From Solen grandis (lineage: Eukaryota; Mollusca; Bivalvia; Adapedonta; Solenidae), in the NCBI GenBank assembly GCA_021229015.1, contig CM037783.1:7945324-8009323 (forward strand): a stretch of DNA of 64,000 nucleotides, in the 5' to 3' direction. The notes under the pieces were generated by a model. The model was not told the DNA's origin and did not search any database. It saw only the letters and a list, made by a program, of their open reading frames with translations. A program made the translations under genes and the position numbers. Shown here piece after piece: positions 55,182-64,000 of the stretch (positions within the stretch are counted from its first letter, which is position 1; each line of letters opens with the position of its first letter).

Positions 55182-58100
55182 CTGTGAGGAGTATAAAGGT
55201 TTTAACTTTACTTATTTTACAAAGATTTCAAAATAATTTAAACTACATACAAAGGATCACACCAAATGGCAATTTTGGCAAAATATGTTGTCATTAATAG
55301 GGGAGGTAACAAGGAAACACTTAGCAAACACGACCATCGCATCCATACATACACATTCAAAAATACCTAAGAATGATCTCAGGCTCCAATTTGAGTATCA
55401 TACACAAATCCTAAATGAAATTATGTAATGGCATAGTTTGAGTTTGAGTATAGAAATCATACTTTCAAGTACCATTTTTAATGTCAAGAACACGGGGCCA
55501 GGAATGAAATCTGGAATGCAATGTGAGAAGTGAATCCAGATGCAAAGAAGTGAACTTTTGAACAAACATTAAAAGGATTAATTAGAACAAATGATAAAAT
55601 CTTATCAAGTCTTCTACATATCAAATTACAAGCTGCAATAAGTTTCATTTTATGTCAATTACATATACATGTAAAACATATATGCTGATTTCCGACAAAC
55701 GAAAGTATAAGAATAACATATAAAAGAGAAGCTGTAAAAGAAAACATACTATGTGGCAAACATTTAAATAATATTAATTTGTATATGAGAAAATACAAGC
55801 CTCAAATTGTAAAGCAATGATAATTGATAAATATAGTAAATGTTAGAATTACAACGACTCATTATATGAACAGTTGTCAACTGATAATTATTTTTGAAAG
55901 GTTGGAAAAGTCTAATGCTATACACAAGGCCATCCAGTAAATATTGTAAAACTGAACTTACTAGCCTTTGTCACCTCCGTAGTACAAGTCATGATCAATA
56001 GCCAAGACTATGATTACCGGAATCAGTGGAAGACCTGAGAAATAATTTCATATTAAGGTCATCCATTCATCATTAGATTATAATCATGGTCCTTCATATG
56101 CTTACAAAAACTACAGTGCAAGCATCAATTGACTTGGAGTTATAAGATCTTTTGCTCAAAGTTTCTAAAGGCTTGCATTTACCATAAAATTCCCATGATC
56201 ACTTGATGGATCATGATCACAATTTAATGATGGGTGGATTACCTTAAAAGTTACAAGTTACATACATATGTCAATAAATTTCATTGACATTAAATTTCAC
56301 TGATTATGTATTAAAGGCAAATGTCCATGTGACTTGTAAGTTTATACAAGTTTTAGAAAACACAAGGTCAACTAAATTAAAACAAGCAATCTGAAAGTAT
56401 TGCTTAGGCAATACTAAGTCCCCTACCGGCAAATAGAAAACTAAGAACCAAAACAAAATTCAAACTTCATCTGTAATGCATGGTGGAAGACTGACATACC
56501 AAATATTAGATCAATAACTGCAAGAGTTTAGAAAAAATATCCGGAAAACTGCTATTTTAAAGAAATTTTCTAAATCCAAATTTTGTCAAAAATCAGTGGA
56601 ACGGAACAAAACTCAAACTGTATCTGTAACTCATGGTGGTAGACTGACATACCAAATAATAGATCAATATCTGCAAGGGTTTAGAAAAAATGCCTGGAAA
56701 ATGTGTGTGACTGATGACCTGAGTGCAAACCTATAGTCCCCTTCAGCGATGCTGGTAGGGTACTAAGAAGGATTAATAATCGTTGATGAACCATCCACAA
56801 AAACAGGGAATATTAGTCCCCTGGAGAAAATATTGATTATTTGCTGTTAAGGGAAGGAGAGGAATTCTCATATACGATGATTGTAATGGTAGGTAGGAGT
56901 TTATTAAACATTGGCCTATTTTTTGTCAAAGACAAAAGAATGTAGTATCTTAAATCAATTTTAGGAAAAGTGTAAAATATTATCATGTTATATTAACTTT
57001 TACAATGCTGGGGCATTTGTGACTGCCCTTGCGACAAGTGCAGACCAAGATCAGCTGGCCCATCCGTGCAGTCTGACCATGGTCTGCACTGTTCGCTATC
57101 CAGTAAAAAGATTTTTAGCAGCGCACTGGAAAGCATCAATGGTACAGTCCAAAATAAAGAAAGACAAATCCAGTTAAGAAATTAAGCATGGTATGGGTTA
57201 AGAAATTTAATTTCAATGTTTTGACAAACAACTGCTACTGAAACTTACCCCAGGCTGGTAGCATGGACTTGATCATGAAGTTGGGGATATAGGTACCGAG
57301 GACTTTGACAAAGCGCAGGTACTGGAGGACTCCTTCCACCAACATCCACATGAAGGAGACGAGGATGAAATAATGGAGGAGCACGGCCACCGCCTTGCAG
57401 CCTGCCCTGTTGTCCACCTTGTCCATCCCCACCAGGAAGATGACAGCCGAACACAGCATGGCCACACTCAGGTTGACCAACACTTGCTGCCCCCGCCCCT
57501 TCCGCAAGTGCCTGGAAATATATACAACAACCAGGGTGATAGAATAACTGTTTGGGGTGCCATGGTCCAGGAGTAAGGTACATGACTGCGGTTCTGAAGG
57601 TTGTTGGCTCGAATGCACAAAGTACTGGACCAATCCAGGAACCATTGAGAGTGTTAAATATAAGTTGCCAGTTGATGTAAAACAATTATGAGCATAAATT
57701 GAAGAAAACAATGACCATTTCCTTGGTATCCCTCGTTCTGACAGTATGTAGGTCATTCTAGAAAAATACAGTACTGCCCCACTTCAGTCTCACCTTGCAT
57801 GCCACGCCAAGTCCTATTATCCTGAAATAGGCTTAACCAGTCCAGACACTATGCCCAGTGTTGTGCCTAGCTCAGATTTTCCAGGGGACACTAGTGTCCC
57901 CCAGACTAATTTTTAGGGGTACATTTGATAATTTGGGGGAATATAAACTAATGTTAACCAAAACATGCATAATTTACCCCAGAATTGTCAATCCTCATAC
58001 ATGTAGTAGCAAAATGATAAGAAATGAATGGCAAGAATGCAAAAAAGCAAAACTTGGCCGGATCGACAGAGTGTGCCCAACAGCCCATGATTGTTCAATT

Positions 58101-61100
58101 TTAAGGGGCCATTGTCTAAAAAAGTGCGGGAATCCCCCGATTCCGCGGCTTAGGCACAACACTGTATGCCCCTACCCAGGTCAGGCAAAAATAAAGCCAT
58201 TTGTTTTGAAGTCTTTGGAATCTAAATAAATGCTAGATATGGGATCTAATAATCATAACCTGTTAGCCTATAGAACAAATTTTCATGTTGAGACAATTGC
58301 AGTATCATGCCATGCAAGTCAAGTTGCATGATACAACACTCAGTCACATTATCTAAAACTTACTTAAAGATCAAAAAGGTGATGATTGTCAAGCCAAGGC
58401 CAATAATGGAGATGATAAGTCCAACTTTTGTGATGATAGATAGTACTTCTTTATCTTTGTCGGATATTCTTTCAGCTTCAAGATCCTGTAGAAACAACAG
58501 ATGATGTCAGTGGAGAAGAAGCCCCTGAGGCTGTATACATACATGTTAATTTACACAGTGATGGTTTATCTGATTATTCCATGTTCAAAATGACCCTTCT
58601 TAGTGTCTACAGATGGATTACAATGATTTACATCTTATTCAGTAGGCTACTCTTGGATAAATGGTAGTCAATGGTTGACCTGGTTTATACAGATAAAAAC
58701 ATATATTTTTTTTAAGTTATATAGTCTATCAGACATAAGACTATAAACTACAAGTCCTATTTAAACATTAAAATGGGACTTACAATAAGAACTGCAAAGT
58801 TTGTCAGATGGTTGCATTTACACACGACCCTGCTACTGTCACGTGACGTGGTACACCCTGTAGTTTCCCAGCCCCCTGCGTCCTCGTTGGCTGTATAGTT
58901 CCAGTAGCCACACACCATGTGCTCTGACGTCTTCTGTGATAGGCCAAGCATGAAAATAAAGATATTACCAGGGGTAGGTTTCAGGTAAATGATACAGAAA
59001 ATAAAACACAAGACCTGAAGCTGAGTTGAACCTGCATTAGTGGCCACCTGTATTAAGTGGTCAACCTGCATTTAGCAGTCAGTTTTAATATTACCAAACT
59101 AGCACTTTTTCATATGTTTATAATCCACATTTCGTGCCTACCTCTGTTATGCAGTCACATTCTCGTTCCCCTGACTGTCTGCTTAAGACAGTTTTGACTG
59201 CATCACTGAAGGTGATCACTGATCAGTATCCCTACTTACTGCTTTGTACAGAAATGCATTAAAATAAAAAAACAAGTTACATTAAAACATCTCCAAAACT
59301 GTTGTTGTTGTAGTAGTAGTAGTTTGCAACAATCTTTCCCTATATATGTGTAATATATATGAAGAGAATCTTCTATGGGCTGTAAATATAAAACCCATAC
59401 ATAACCAAGCATTATGGTGATCACACATGCTGAATTTATTGAAATATCTCAAAAACGGAAGAAGCTACAAACAGTTAGACAGACCAACTGACTGACAGGC
59501 TGATTCCAGTATACACCTGTGAACTTTGTGGGTATGGTGTGTTAAAAAAAATTAAATATGCAATTTTTAATTTGACATACTTTTCAATATGTGTAATTAT
59601 ATCAATCTATAATATGGTGCTTGTCTTGCATACATTAAGTAAGCATACCATACACAGATTATGTTGACAATTTGTCTGTGTCCGATAAGCTAACATTTTA
59701 TAGCCATGCCCTCATTTTATTACTTTTTCAACTTGGCCTTCTTAACAAGAGTGTTCTTTGGAACAAATGTGTCATGAAGGACAGAAAAAGTGTGACAGAC
59801 AGACAAACAGATAACGAAAAGGTGATCCCTTTGTGTCACCTCTGCTTACAGCAGGTGACACAAAAACAACTTCCAGACTGCACTTAAAATCACTGTATGT
59901 ATAATAATAACTAGAACTGTCGCCTAAGGGCTTACTAATACCCCCCCGCAAGTGTTTTTGTCAAACATGGCTTTGGAGCATGAAATCAGAATTCTTGTAT
60001 GCAACACTCCATCTTAATATACAGAGGACATATGTGCCAACTACCTAGAAATCTAGTTATCCTATGTTTTACATACATATGGGTATATGTATGTCTATGG
60101 ATCAATAACAGTAAGATTCACTGAAATCCATCAATGGAAGAAAATTGTAAAACAAATACCATCAAAGGGACATATCTAAAGAAAGATAGAAAAACAATGT
60201 CTAAGGTTGAATGACAGCAAGTTTCATTGAAATCCCTCCAGTAGTTTAGGAGGAGTAGTCTGCAGAAAATTGTAAAGCAAAAATCATCAAAGGGGCATAA
60301 CTATAAAAAAGGGAGGTAATCCAATGGGAGGAGTAGTTGCAGAAAAAAAGCAAAAAAAAGGGCATAACTATAATAAAGGGAGGTAATCCAATGTTATATA
60401 ACTAACACATGCTTCTACAATGTCTAAGGATGAATGGCAGCAAGTTTCATCAAAATCCTTCCAGTAGTTTAGGGAAGTAGTCCGCAGAAGTTTGTAATGC
60501 AAAAATCATCAAAGGGGCATAACTTGGAAAATAGGGGAGGTAACCAAATGATATATAGATAACGTGCTTATACAATGTCTAAGGATCACTGCCAGCAAGT
60601 TTCATCAAAATCCTTCCAGTAGTTTAGAAGGAGTAGTCCGCAGAAGTTTGTAATGCAAAAATCATCAAAGGGGCATAACTTGGTAAATAGGGGAGGTAAC
60701 TCAATGCTATATAGATAACGCGCTGCTACAATGTCTAAGGATCATTGACAGCAAGTATCATTAAAATCCTTCCAGTAGTTTAGGCGGAGTAGTCCGCAGA
60801 AGTTTGTAATGCAAAAATCATCAAAGGGACATAAATTGGTAAATAGGGGAGGTAACCAAATGATATATAGATAACGCGCTTATACAATGTCTAAGGATCA
60901 TTGCCAGCAAGTTTCATCAAAATCCTTCCAGTAGTTTAGAAGGAGTAGTCCGCAGAAGTTTGTAATGCAAAAATCATCAAAGGGGCATAACTTGGTAAAT
61001 AGGGGAGGTAACTCAATGCTATATAGATAACGCGCTGCTACAATGTCTAAGGATCATTGACAGCAAGTATCATTAAAATCCTTCCAGTAGTTTAGGCGGA

Positions 61101-64000
61101 GTAGTCCGCAGAAGTTTGTAACAATGTCTAAGGATCATTGCCAGCAAGTTTCATCAAAATCCTTCCAGAAGTTTAGGAGGAGTAGTCCGCAGAATTTTGT
61201 GTCTACAGACGGACGGACAGACGGACGGACGGACGGACGGACAACCTGATTCCAGTATACCCCCCCCTAACTTCGTTGCGGGGGGGTATAATAAATAAAA
61301 TGTCTGGCCGCAATAACCTGGATTGGGTAGAAGACAGCAGTAACGGCGCGGTCCCCGAGATCAACCACTGGCACACTGTCTACAGACAGGCGGGCTGCAG
61401 CCACCTTGCTGTTGATAGCGAACCTGCCATTCAGCACAGTGAACAGGTCAGTGTTGCTGTAGATGTGGAAGGAAGACTTGGTCCTGCCTGGGAAATATTG
61501 TACAGTAAAGTTACGGTAATTTGAGGATCATGAGGTTTTGAACCTAGTAAACTATACATGTATTTCTAAAGCTCATCTAGCCTTATTTTCTTTGCTGTAT
61601 TGACGTCTTACAATATTGAGACCACTTTGCAGTGTGCAGAGACCAATTTATGATAATAAACATTGGCAAAAAAAAGTCCCCAAAATTGTGAAAATTGCTT
61701 GTTTTATCCCCCCGCTTGAAAGGGAAGGGCGCCTTCCCCTAAACTGGAAGAAAGGCCCTGGTATGTTGGGATCCATGACATCCAGCTCCCGATATGGACA
61801 CACTAAACACTCGGCCACCTAAATGACAAAGTGTATATTTAGCTTCATGGACAGTAATTCAGAGCTTGTGTCATAATTAGGCTTTCTCTTACTCTCGTCA
61901 TTTTACTATGTGAGATTTAAACAAGAGGGCCATGATGGCCCTGAATCGCTCACCTGAGTACCATTGCTTCAACTGATGTCAAGGTTTTTAAACAGACAAG
62001 GATTCTGATAAAACTTAATCTAAAACATTTTACCCCTGACAATACTACACACCAAATATCTAAGCAATGGGCCATATGGTTTCAGAGAAGACTTGGGTGC
62101 AGGGTCATTTATCACCGTAGGGCCAAGACTTTGAAAATCTTTGTAATGAACCATTAGATGCTACTACATACCAAAAATCTTAGCTCTAGGCCTTATTTTT
62201 TAAGATTTTCCTATATAAAAAAAACCCCTGGGCGGGGTCTTTATCACCATAGGGCTATGATTTGTACAATCTTGGTAGTGGCCCATAAGATGATGCTTCA
62301 TACCAAATATCTAAGCTCTAGGCCTTATGCATTCATGGAAGAAGATTTTTTAAGATTTTCCTATATAACTCTATGTAAAACAAGTGACCCCTGGTGCGGG
62401 GTCATTTATCACCATAGGGCTATGATTTGTACAATCTTGGTAGTGGCCCATAAGATGATGCTACATACCAAATATCTAAGCTCTAGGCCTTATGGATTCA
62501 TAGAAGAAGATTTTTTAAGATTTTCCTATATAACTCTATGTAAAACAAGTGACCCCTGGTGCGGGGTCATTTATCACCATAGGGCTATGATTTGTACAAT
62601 CTTGGTAGTGGCCCATAAGATGATGCTACATACCAAATATCTAAGCTCTAGGCCTTGCAGTTTTGCAGAAGAAGATTTTCAAAGTTTGCATTTTTAAAAT
62701 CTATTTTTAGCTCCTGTGACCTAATTATGCAATGGACCAGAACCATTTATACAACTTTAGTAGAGCTTCATCCAAGGAACATTCCTGCAAAATATTTTTC
62801 AAATTGGCCAAGCCGTTTAGGAGGAGATGTTGTTTGAAGCAATTGTTGACGCCGGACGCACGGACGCACGCACGCACGGACGCAGGACGCCGGACAAAAG
62901 GCGATCAGGAAAGCTCACCTTGAGCACGTTGTGCTCATGTGAGCTAAAAAAAAGATTTGATCCATTTATGATGATATGACCTTTTGCAGGAACAAACACA
63001 AGTATGTTGTTATTCAAACACAATAGTTAAATATTATTATTTTGAAACCCATGTTACCTGATACAAAGCAGTGCTTTGTTTGGCTGGACTCCCGTAAAAC
63101 ATAAGAACTTGAGATATAAAGTTATGTCTTATTCCTGTATTTTGCAAAAGAAATATAACAATACCTTACCAAGTCACATTATCTTGACAGTGGAACTATC
63201 GTCCTGGAACAATACTAATATAGCCAGGCACTCACCAGTAACCCCATTTTATGCCTTTGGTATGTAAGGACAGTATTTTCAAACTTACAAGCACATGGCA
63301 GAAGAGGCGAGTGCATTAACCAATGGGCCACCAAAGGCATCCAGGATGGTTTATTGAAGATATATCAATCATGAAATATTGATTCTAACACAATCATAAA
63401 AATATGCTAAATCAACATAGGAGGCTTGTGGTGTGCATTATTTCCCAATATATGCATGGTTCTAAAATAATGTACACCATATGAGTTCAAAAGTAAAGCA
63501 TAATGAAATAAACCAACACAATTTTATGACATTTAAAACTTTGCTGACAAGTTAAAAACGATTTTAGTTTTTCATCCTATATCACAGAAAAATGCACAAA
63601 CAGCCTGTGTTCAGATGATTTGTAATTATTCACCAGGACCTACTGTGCCTTCATGATTAGATAACTGCACATCTGAAACTGACATCATGATCATGTATTA
63701 TTCTATAATATAGCACTCAAATCAAAACTCTATTTCCTAATTATAACATTTACCATTGTATATTTCCCTTGGCAGATATATTGCCACATCAGTACTTGGG
63801 TTAATGACATCATCGGCCTTTTGTACTTTATCCAGCAAAGCTTCATCAATGACGTTATCTGTTCCACTCTTTTCGGACAACTGTATGCCTATGACAATGT
63901 CACCCGTTGTCATGCCATTTTGTTCCCAGACTAGTGCAGCGACAAACTGACGAACAATTCTGAAGGAAGTTCGACCCATGAGGTCAACAGCTGCGGTCAG
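55087..64000 (-). CDS. Adhesion G-protein-coupled receptor (family B2), GAIN to TM5; both ends cut
   Basis: Seven minus-strand exons read in one frame: 63754-64000 (partial), 61318-61487, 58784-58933, 58364-58485, 57249-57511, 55962-56034 and 55087-55181. They give a GAIN domain, a GPS (CGYWNYTANEDAGGWETTGC ... CNHLTNFAVL, cleavage expected between HL and T), TM1 (IIGLGLTIITFLIF), TM2-TM3 (GQQVLVNLSVAML; FMWMLVEGVLQYLRF), TM4 (AWGLPLIPVIIVLAI), ECL2 with GYCW, and TM5 (FIVPVAAVMLANILIFLMV). The frame is cut by the gap at 55086 and continues, in my reading, in the plus-strand exons at 4987-7273. Ectodomain modules lie beyond 64000. Self-cleaving plasma-membrane receptor; ligand and subgroup cannot be told. 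Confidence 0.93.
55182..55961 (-). other. Receptor intron
   Basis: AT-rich, nothing recognised. Confidence 0.6.
55962..56034 (-). CDS. Adhesion GPCR exon: TM4-ECL2
   Basis: Acceptor TTATTTCTCAG, donor GTAAGTTCAG; 73 bp, phase 1 in, phase 2 out. It encodes LPLIPVIIVLAIDHDLYYGG followed by DKGY. Confidence 0.92.
56035..57248 (-). other. Receptor intron with TTAA-flanked MITE
   Basis: Contains a twice-repeated block ('catggtgg-a/t-agactgacatac', 'agatcaat' at about 56479 and 56633) and the MITE 56993-57201. Confidence 0.6.
56993..57201. mobile_element. TTAA-flanked MITE with imperfect inverted ends
   Basis: Left TTAACTTTTACAATGC, right GCATGGTATGGGTTAA (about 12/16 complementary). The interior has 'gcagtctgaccatggtctgc', a palindromic block. 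209 bp, no ORF. Confidence 0.65.
57249..57511 (-). CDS. Adhesion GPCR exon: TM2, TM3 and start of TM4
   Basis: Acceptor TATATTTCCAG, donor GTAAGTTTC; 263 bp. It encodes HLRKGRGQQVLVNLSVAMLC, then SAVIFLVGMDKV, GCKAVAVLLHYFILVSFMWM, LVEGVLQYLRFVKVLG and SMLPAWG. The GC at the top of TM3 and W-M-L-V-E-G are typical of family B2. Confidence 0.95.
57512..58363 (-). other. Receptor intron with SINE-like remnants
   Basis: Pieces at 57786-57870 and 58286-58350 ('gcagtatcatgcc', 'actcagtcacattatc') resemble the 3941/50012 SINE family. Other frames here are not coding. Confidence 0.6.
58364..58485 (-). CDS. Adhesion GPCR exon: post-GPS linker and TM1
   Basis: Acceptor GTTTCTACAG, donor GTAAGTTTTAG; 122 bp, phase 0 in. 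It encodes DLEAERISDKDKEVLSIITK, then VGLIISIIGLGLTIITFLIF. The Stachel segment (TNFAVLI) ends exactly at the preceding exon junction. Confidence 0.95.
58784..58933 (-). CDS. Adhesion GPCR exon: GPS motif
   Basis: Acceptor CCTATCACAG, donor GTAAGTCCC; 150 bp, phase 0/0. It has the four GPS cysteines (CGYWNY, TTGC, CKC) and HLT before NFAVLI. Autoproteolysis is expected at HL|T. Confidence 0.96.
59028..59200. repeat. Dispersed repeat, inverted copy of 25490/40207 family
   Basis: 'gaacctgcattagtggccac' and 'gtcaacctgcatttagcagt' are the reverse complement of sequences at 40320-40380 and 25710-25760. Confidence 0.6.
59905..61294. mobile_element. Non-autonomous element with AACTAGAACTG ... GGGGGTATAATAA ends (copy 2), 155-bp tandem array
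   Basis: The left end 'aataactagaactgtcgcc' and the right end (CCCCCCCC-taacttcgttgc-GGGGGGG then TATAATAA) match 29108-30343. It contains about five 155-bp repeats (anchor 'catcaaaggg-g/a-cataa' at about 60508, 60663, 60819, 60974) and a (GACG)n run near 61206-61243. It ends about 23 bp from the donor of receptor exon 61318-61487. No coding capacity. Confidence 0.78.
61318..61487 (-). CDS. Adhesion GPCR exon: GAIN domain, membrane-proximal
   Basis: Acceptor TATTTCCCAG, donor GTTATTG; 170 bp, phase 1 in and 0 out. It encodes RTKSSFHIYSNTDLFTVLNG, RFAINSKVAAARLSVDSV and LGDRAVTAVFYPIQ, which fit beta strands of GAIN subdomain B before the GPS. The donor GTTATTG is weaker than the others in this gene. 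Confidence 0.88.
61488..61919 (-). other. Receptor intron with weak repeat remnants
   Basis: Sequence near 61740-61820 ('ccagctcccgatatggac', 'aaacactcggccacc') resembles decayed SINE sequence. No exon recognised. Confidence 0.45.
61920..62947. mobile_element. Hairpin-ended element, copy 3, with 165-bp tandem array
   Basis: The 5' end AACAAGAGGGCCATGATGGC then CCTGAATCGCTCACCTGAG and the 3' hairpin AGCTCACCTTGAGCACGTTG-tgctcatgtgagct are those of copy 1 (373-1697), but the interior differs. It has three 165-bp units plus a (GACGCAC)n-type run. Located in a receptor intron. Confidence 0.75.
62245..62700. repeat. Tandem array of ~165-bp units (three copies)
   Basis: 'caccatagggctatgatttg' occurs at about 62245, 62410 and 62575. 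Because 165 is a multiple of three, an open frame (62158-62697) runs through all units. It is a by-product of the repeat, not a gene. Confidence 0.92.
62948..63753 (-). other. Receptor intron with SINE remnant
   Basis: A piece at about 63165-63260 ('caagtcacattatcttgaca', 'tatagccaggcactcacc') resembles the 3941/50012 SINE family. The rest is AT-rich with no exon. Confidence 0.5.
63754..64000 (-). CDS. Adhesion GPCR exon: GAIN domain, distal part (cut by window end)
   Basis: Donor GTAAATGTT below 63754, phase 1 out (Gly G|GC). It encodes LMGRTSFRIVRQFVAALVWE, GMTTGDIVIGIQLSEKSG and STDVAIYLPREIYNG. A possible acceptor (GACCGCAG) lies at the very end of the window near 63991, so the exon may end there or continue. 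Confidence 0.82.

Noticed and set aside
57235..57756. Extension of the TM2-TM3 frame beyond 57511
   Set aside because: The extra residues lie upstream of a clear acceptor and do not match TM1; TM1 is in exon 58364-58485.
62158..62697. 179-residue repetitive reading frame
   Set aside because: Created by a 165-bp tandem repeat whose length is a multiple of three inside a non-coding element; no family resemblance.

Overview
Eukaryotic, almost certainly molluscan and probably bivalve DNA. The genes are widely spaced multi-exon genes with GT-AG introns, base composition is AT-rich, and there are many short interspersed elements with tRNA-like heads, MITEs, and non-autonomous elements carrying tandem arrays of a type familiar from bivalve genomes. 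No bacterial, plasmid or CRISPR features are present. The species cannot be fixed from the sequence alone.

Three protein-coding genes can be read. (1) An adhesion G-protein-coupled receptor (GAIN domain, GPS cleavage motif, 7TM). Its GAIN-to-TM5 exons lie on the minus strand from 64000 down to 55087, and its TM6-TM7 and C-terminal tail exons lie on the plus strand at 4987-7273. Both halves stop exactly at 100-N gaps. (2) A kyphoscoliosis-peptidase/hillarin-like transglutaminase-fold protein on the plus strand (21948-24571). The usual catalytic His is not visible, nor is a Cys at the expected position, and the C-terminal tail is disordered. (3) A secreted-looking cysteine-rich protein on the minus strand (53582 down to 26359) made of about 15 EGF/EB-like six-cysteine modules. 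Each of the 13 central modules is one exon of a multiple of three bases with phase 1 at both ends. Part of the array arose by tandem duplication of a two-exon unit.

The most important observation is structural. The segment between the two gaps (4987-54986) is exactly 50,000 bp. If it is inverted, the receptor exon cut at 55087 joins the exon cut at 4987 with no missing base, in frame, and restores TM5-ICL3-TM6. The window therefore appears to contain a scaffolding inversion of a 50-kb block, not two separate receptors.

The rest is repeats. A satellite of 34-bp units occupies 9992-17467 (about 220 copies), with a badly degraded stretch near 15.3-16.1 kb. A Tc1/mariner element at 219-2437 is split by a second element that carries seven 144-bp repeats. 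tRNA-derived SINEs include one with a perfect 64-bp palindrome and one nested in another SINE with a 13-bp target duplication. There are several MITE families (TTAA-flanked, long-TIR, fold-back), and two families of elements whose conserved ends enclose unrelated tandem arrays. The receptor and the cysteine-rich gene carry many of these elements in their introns, one of them only about 23 bp from a splice donor.
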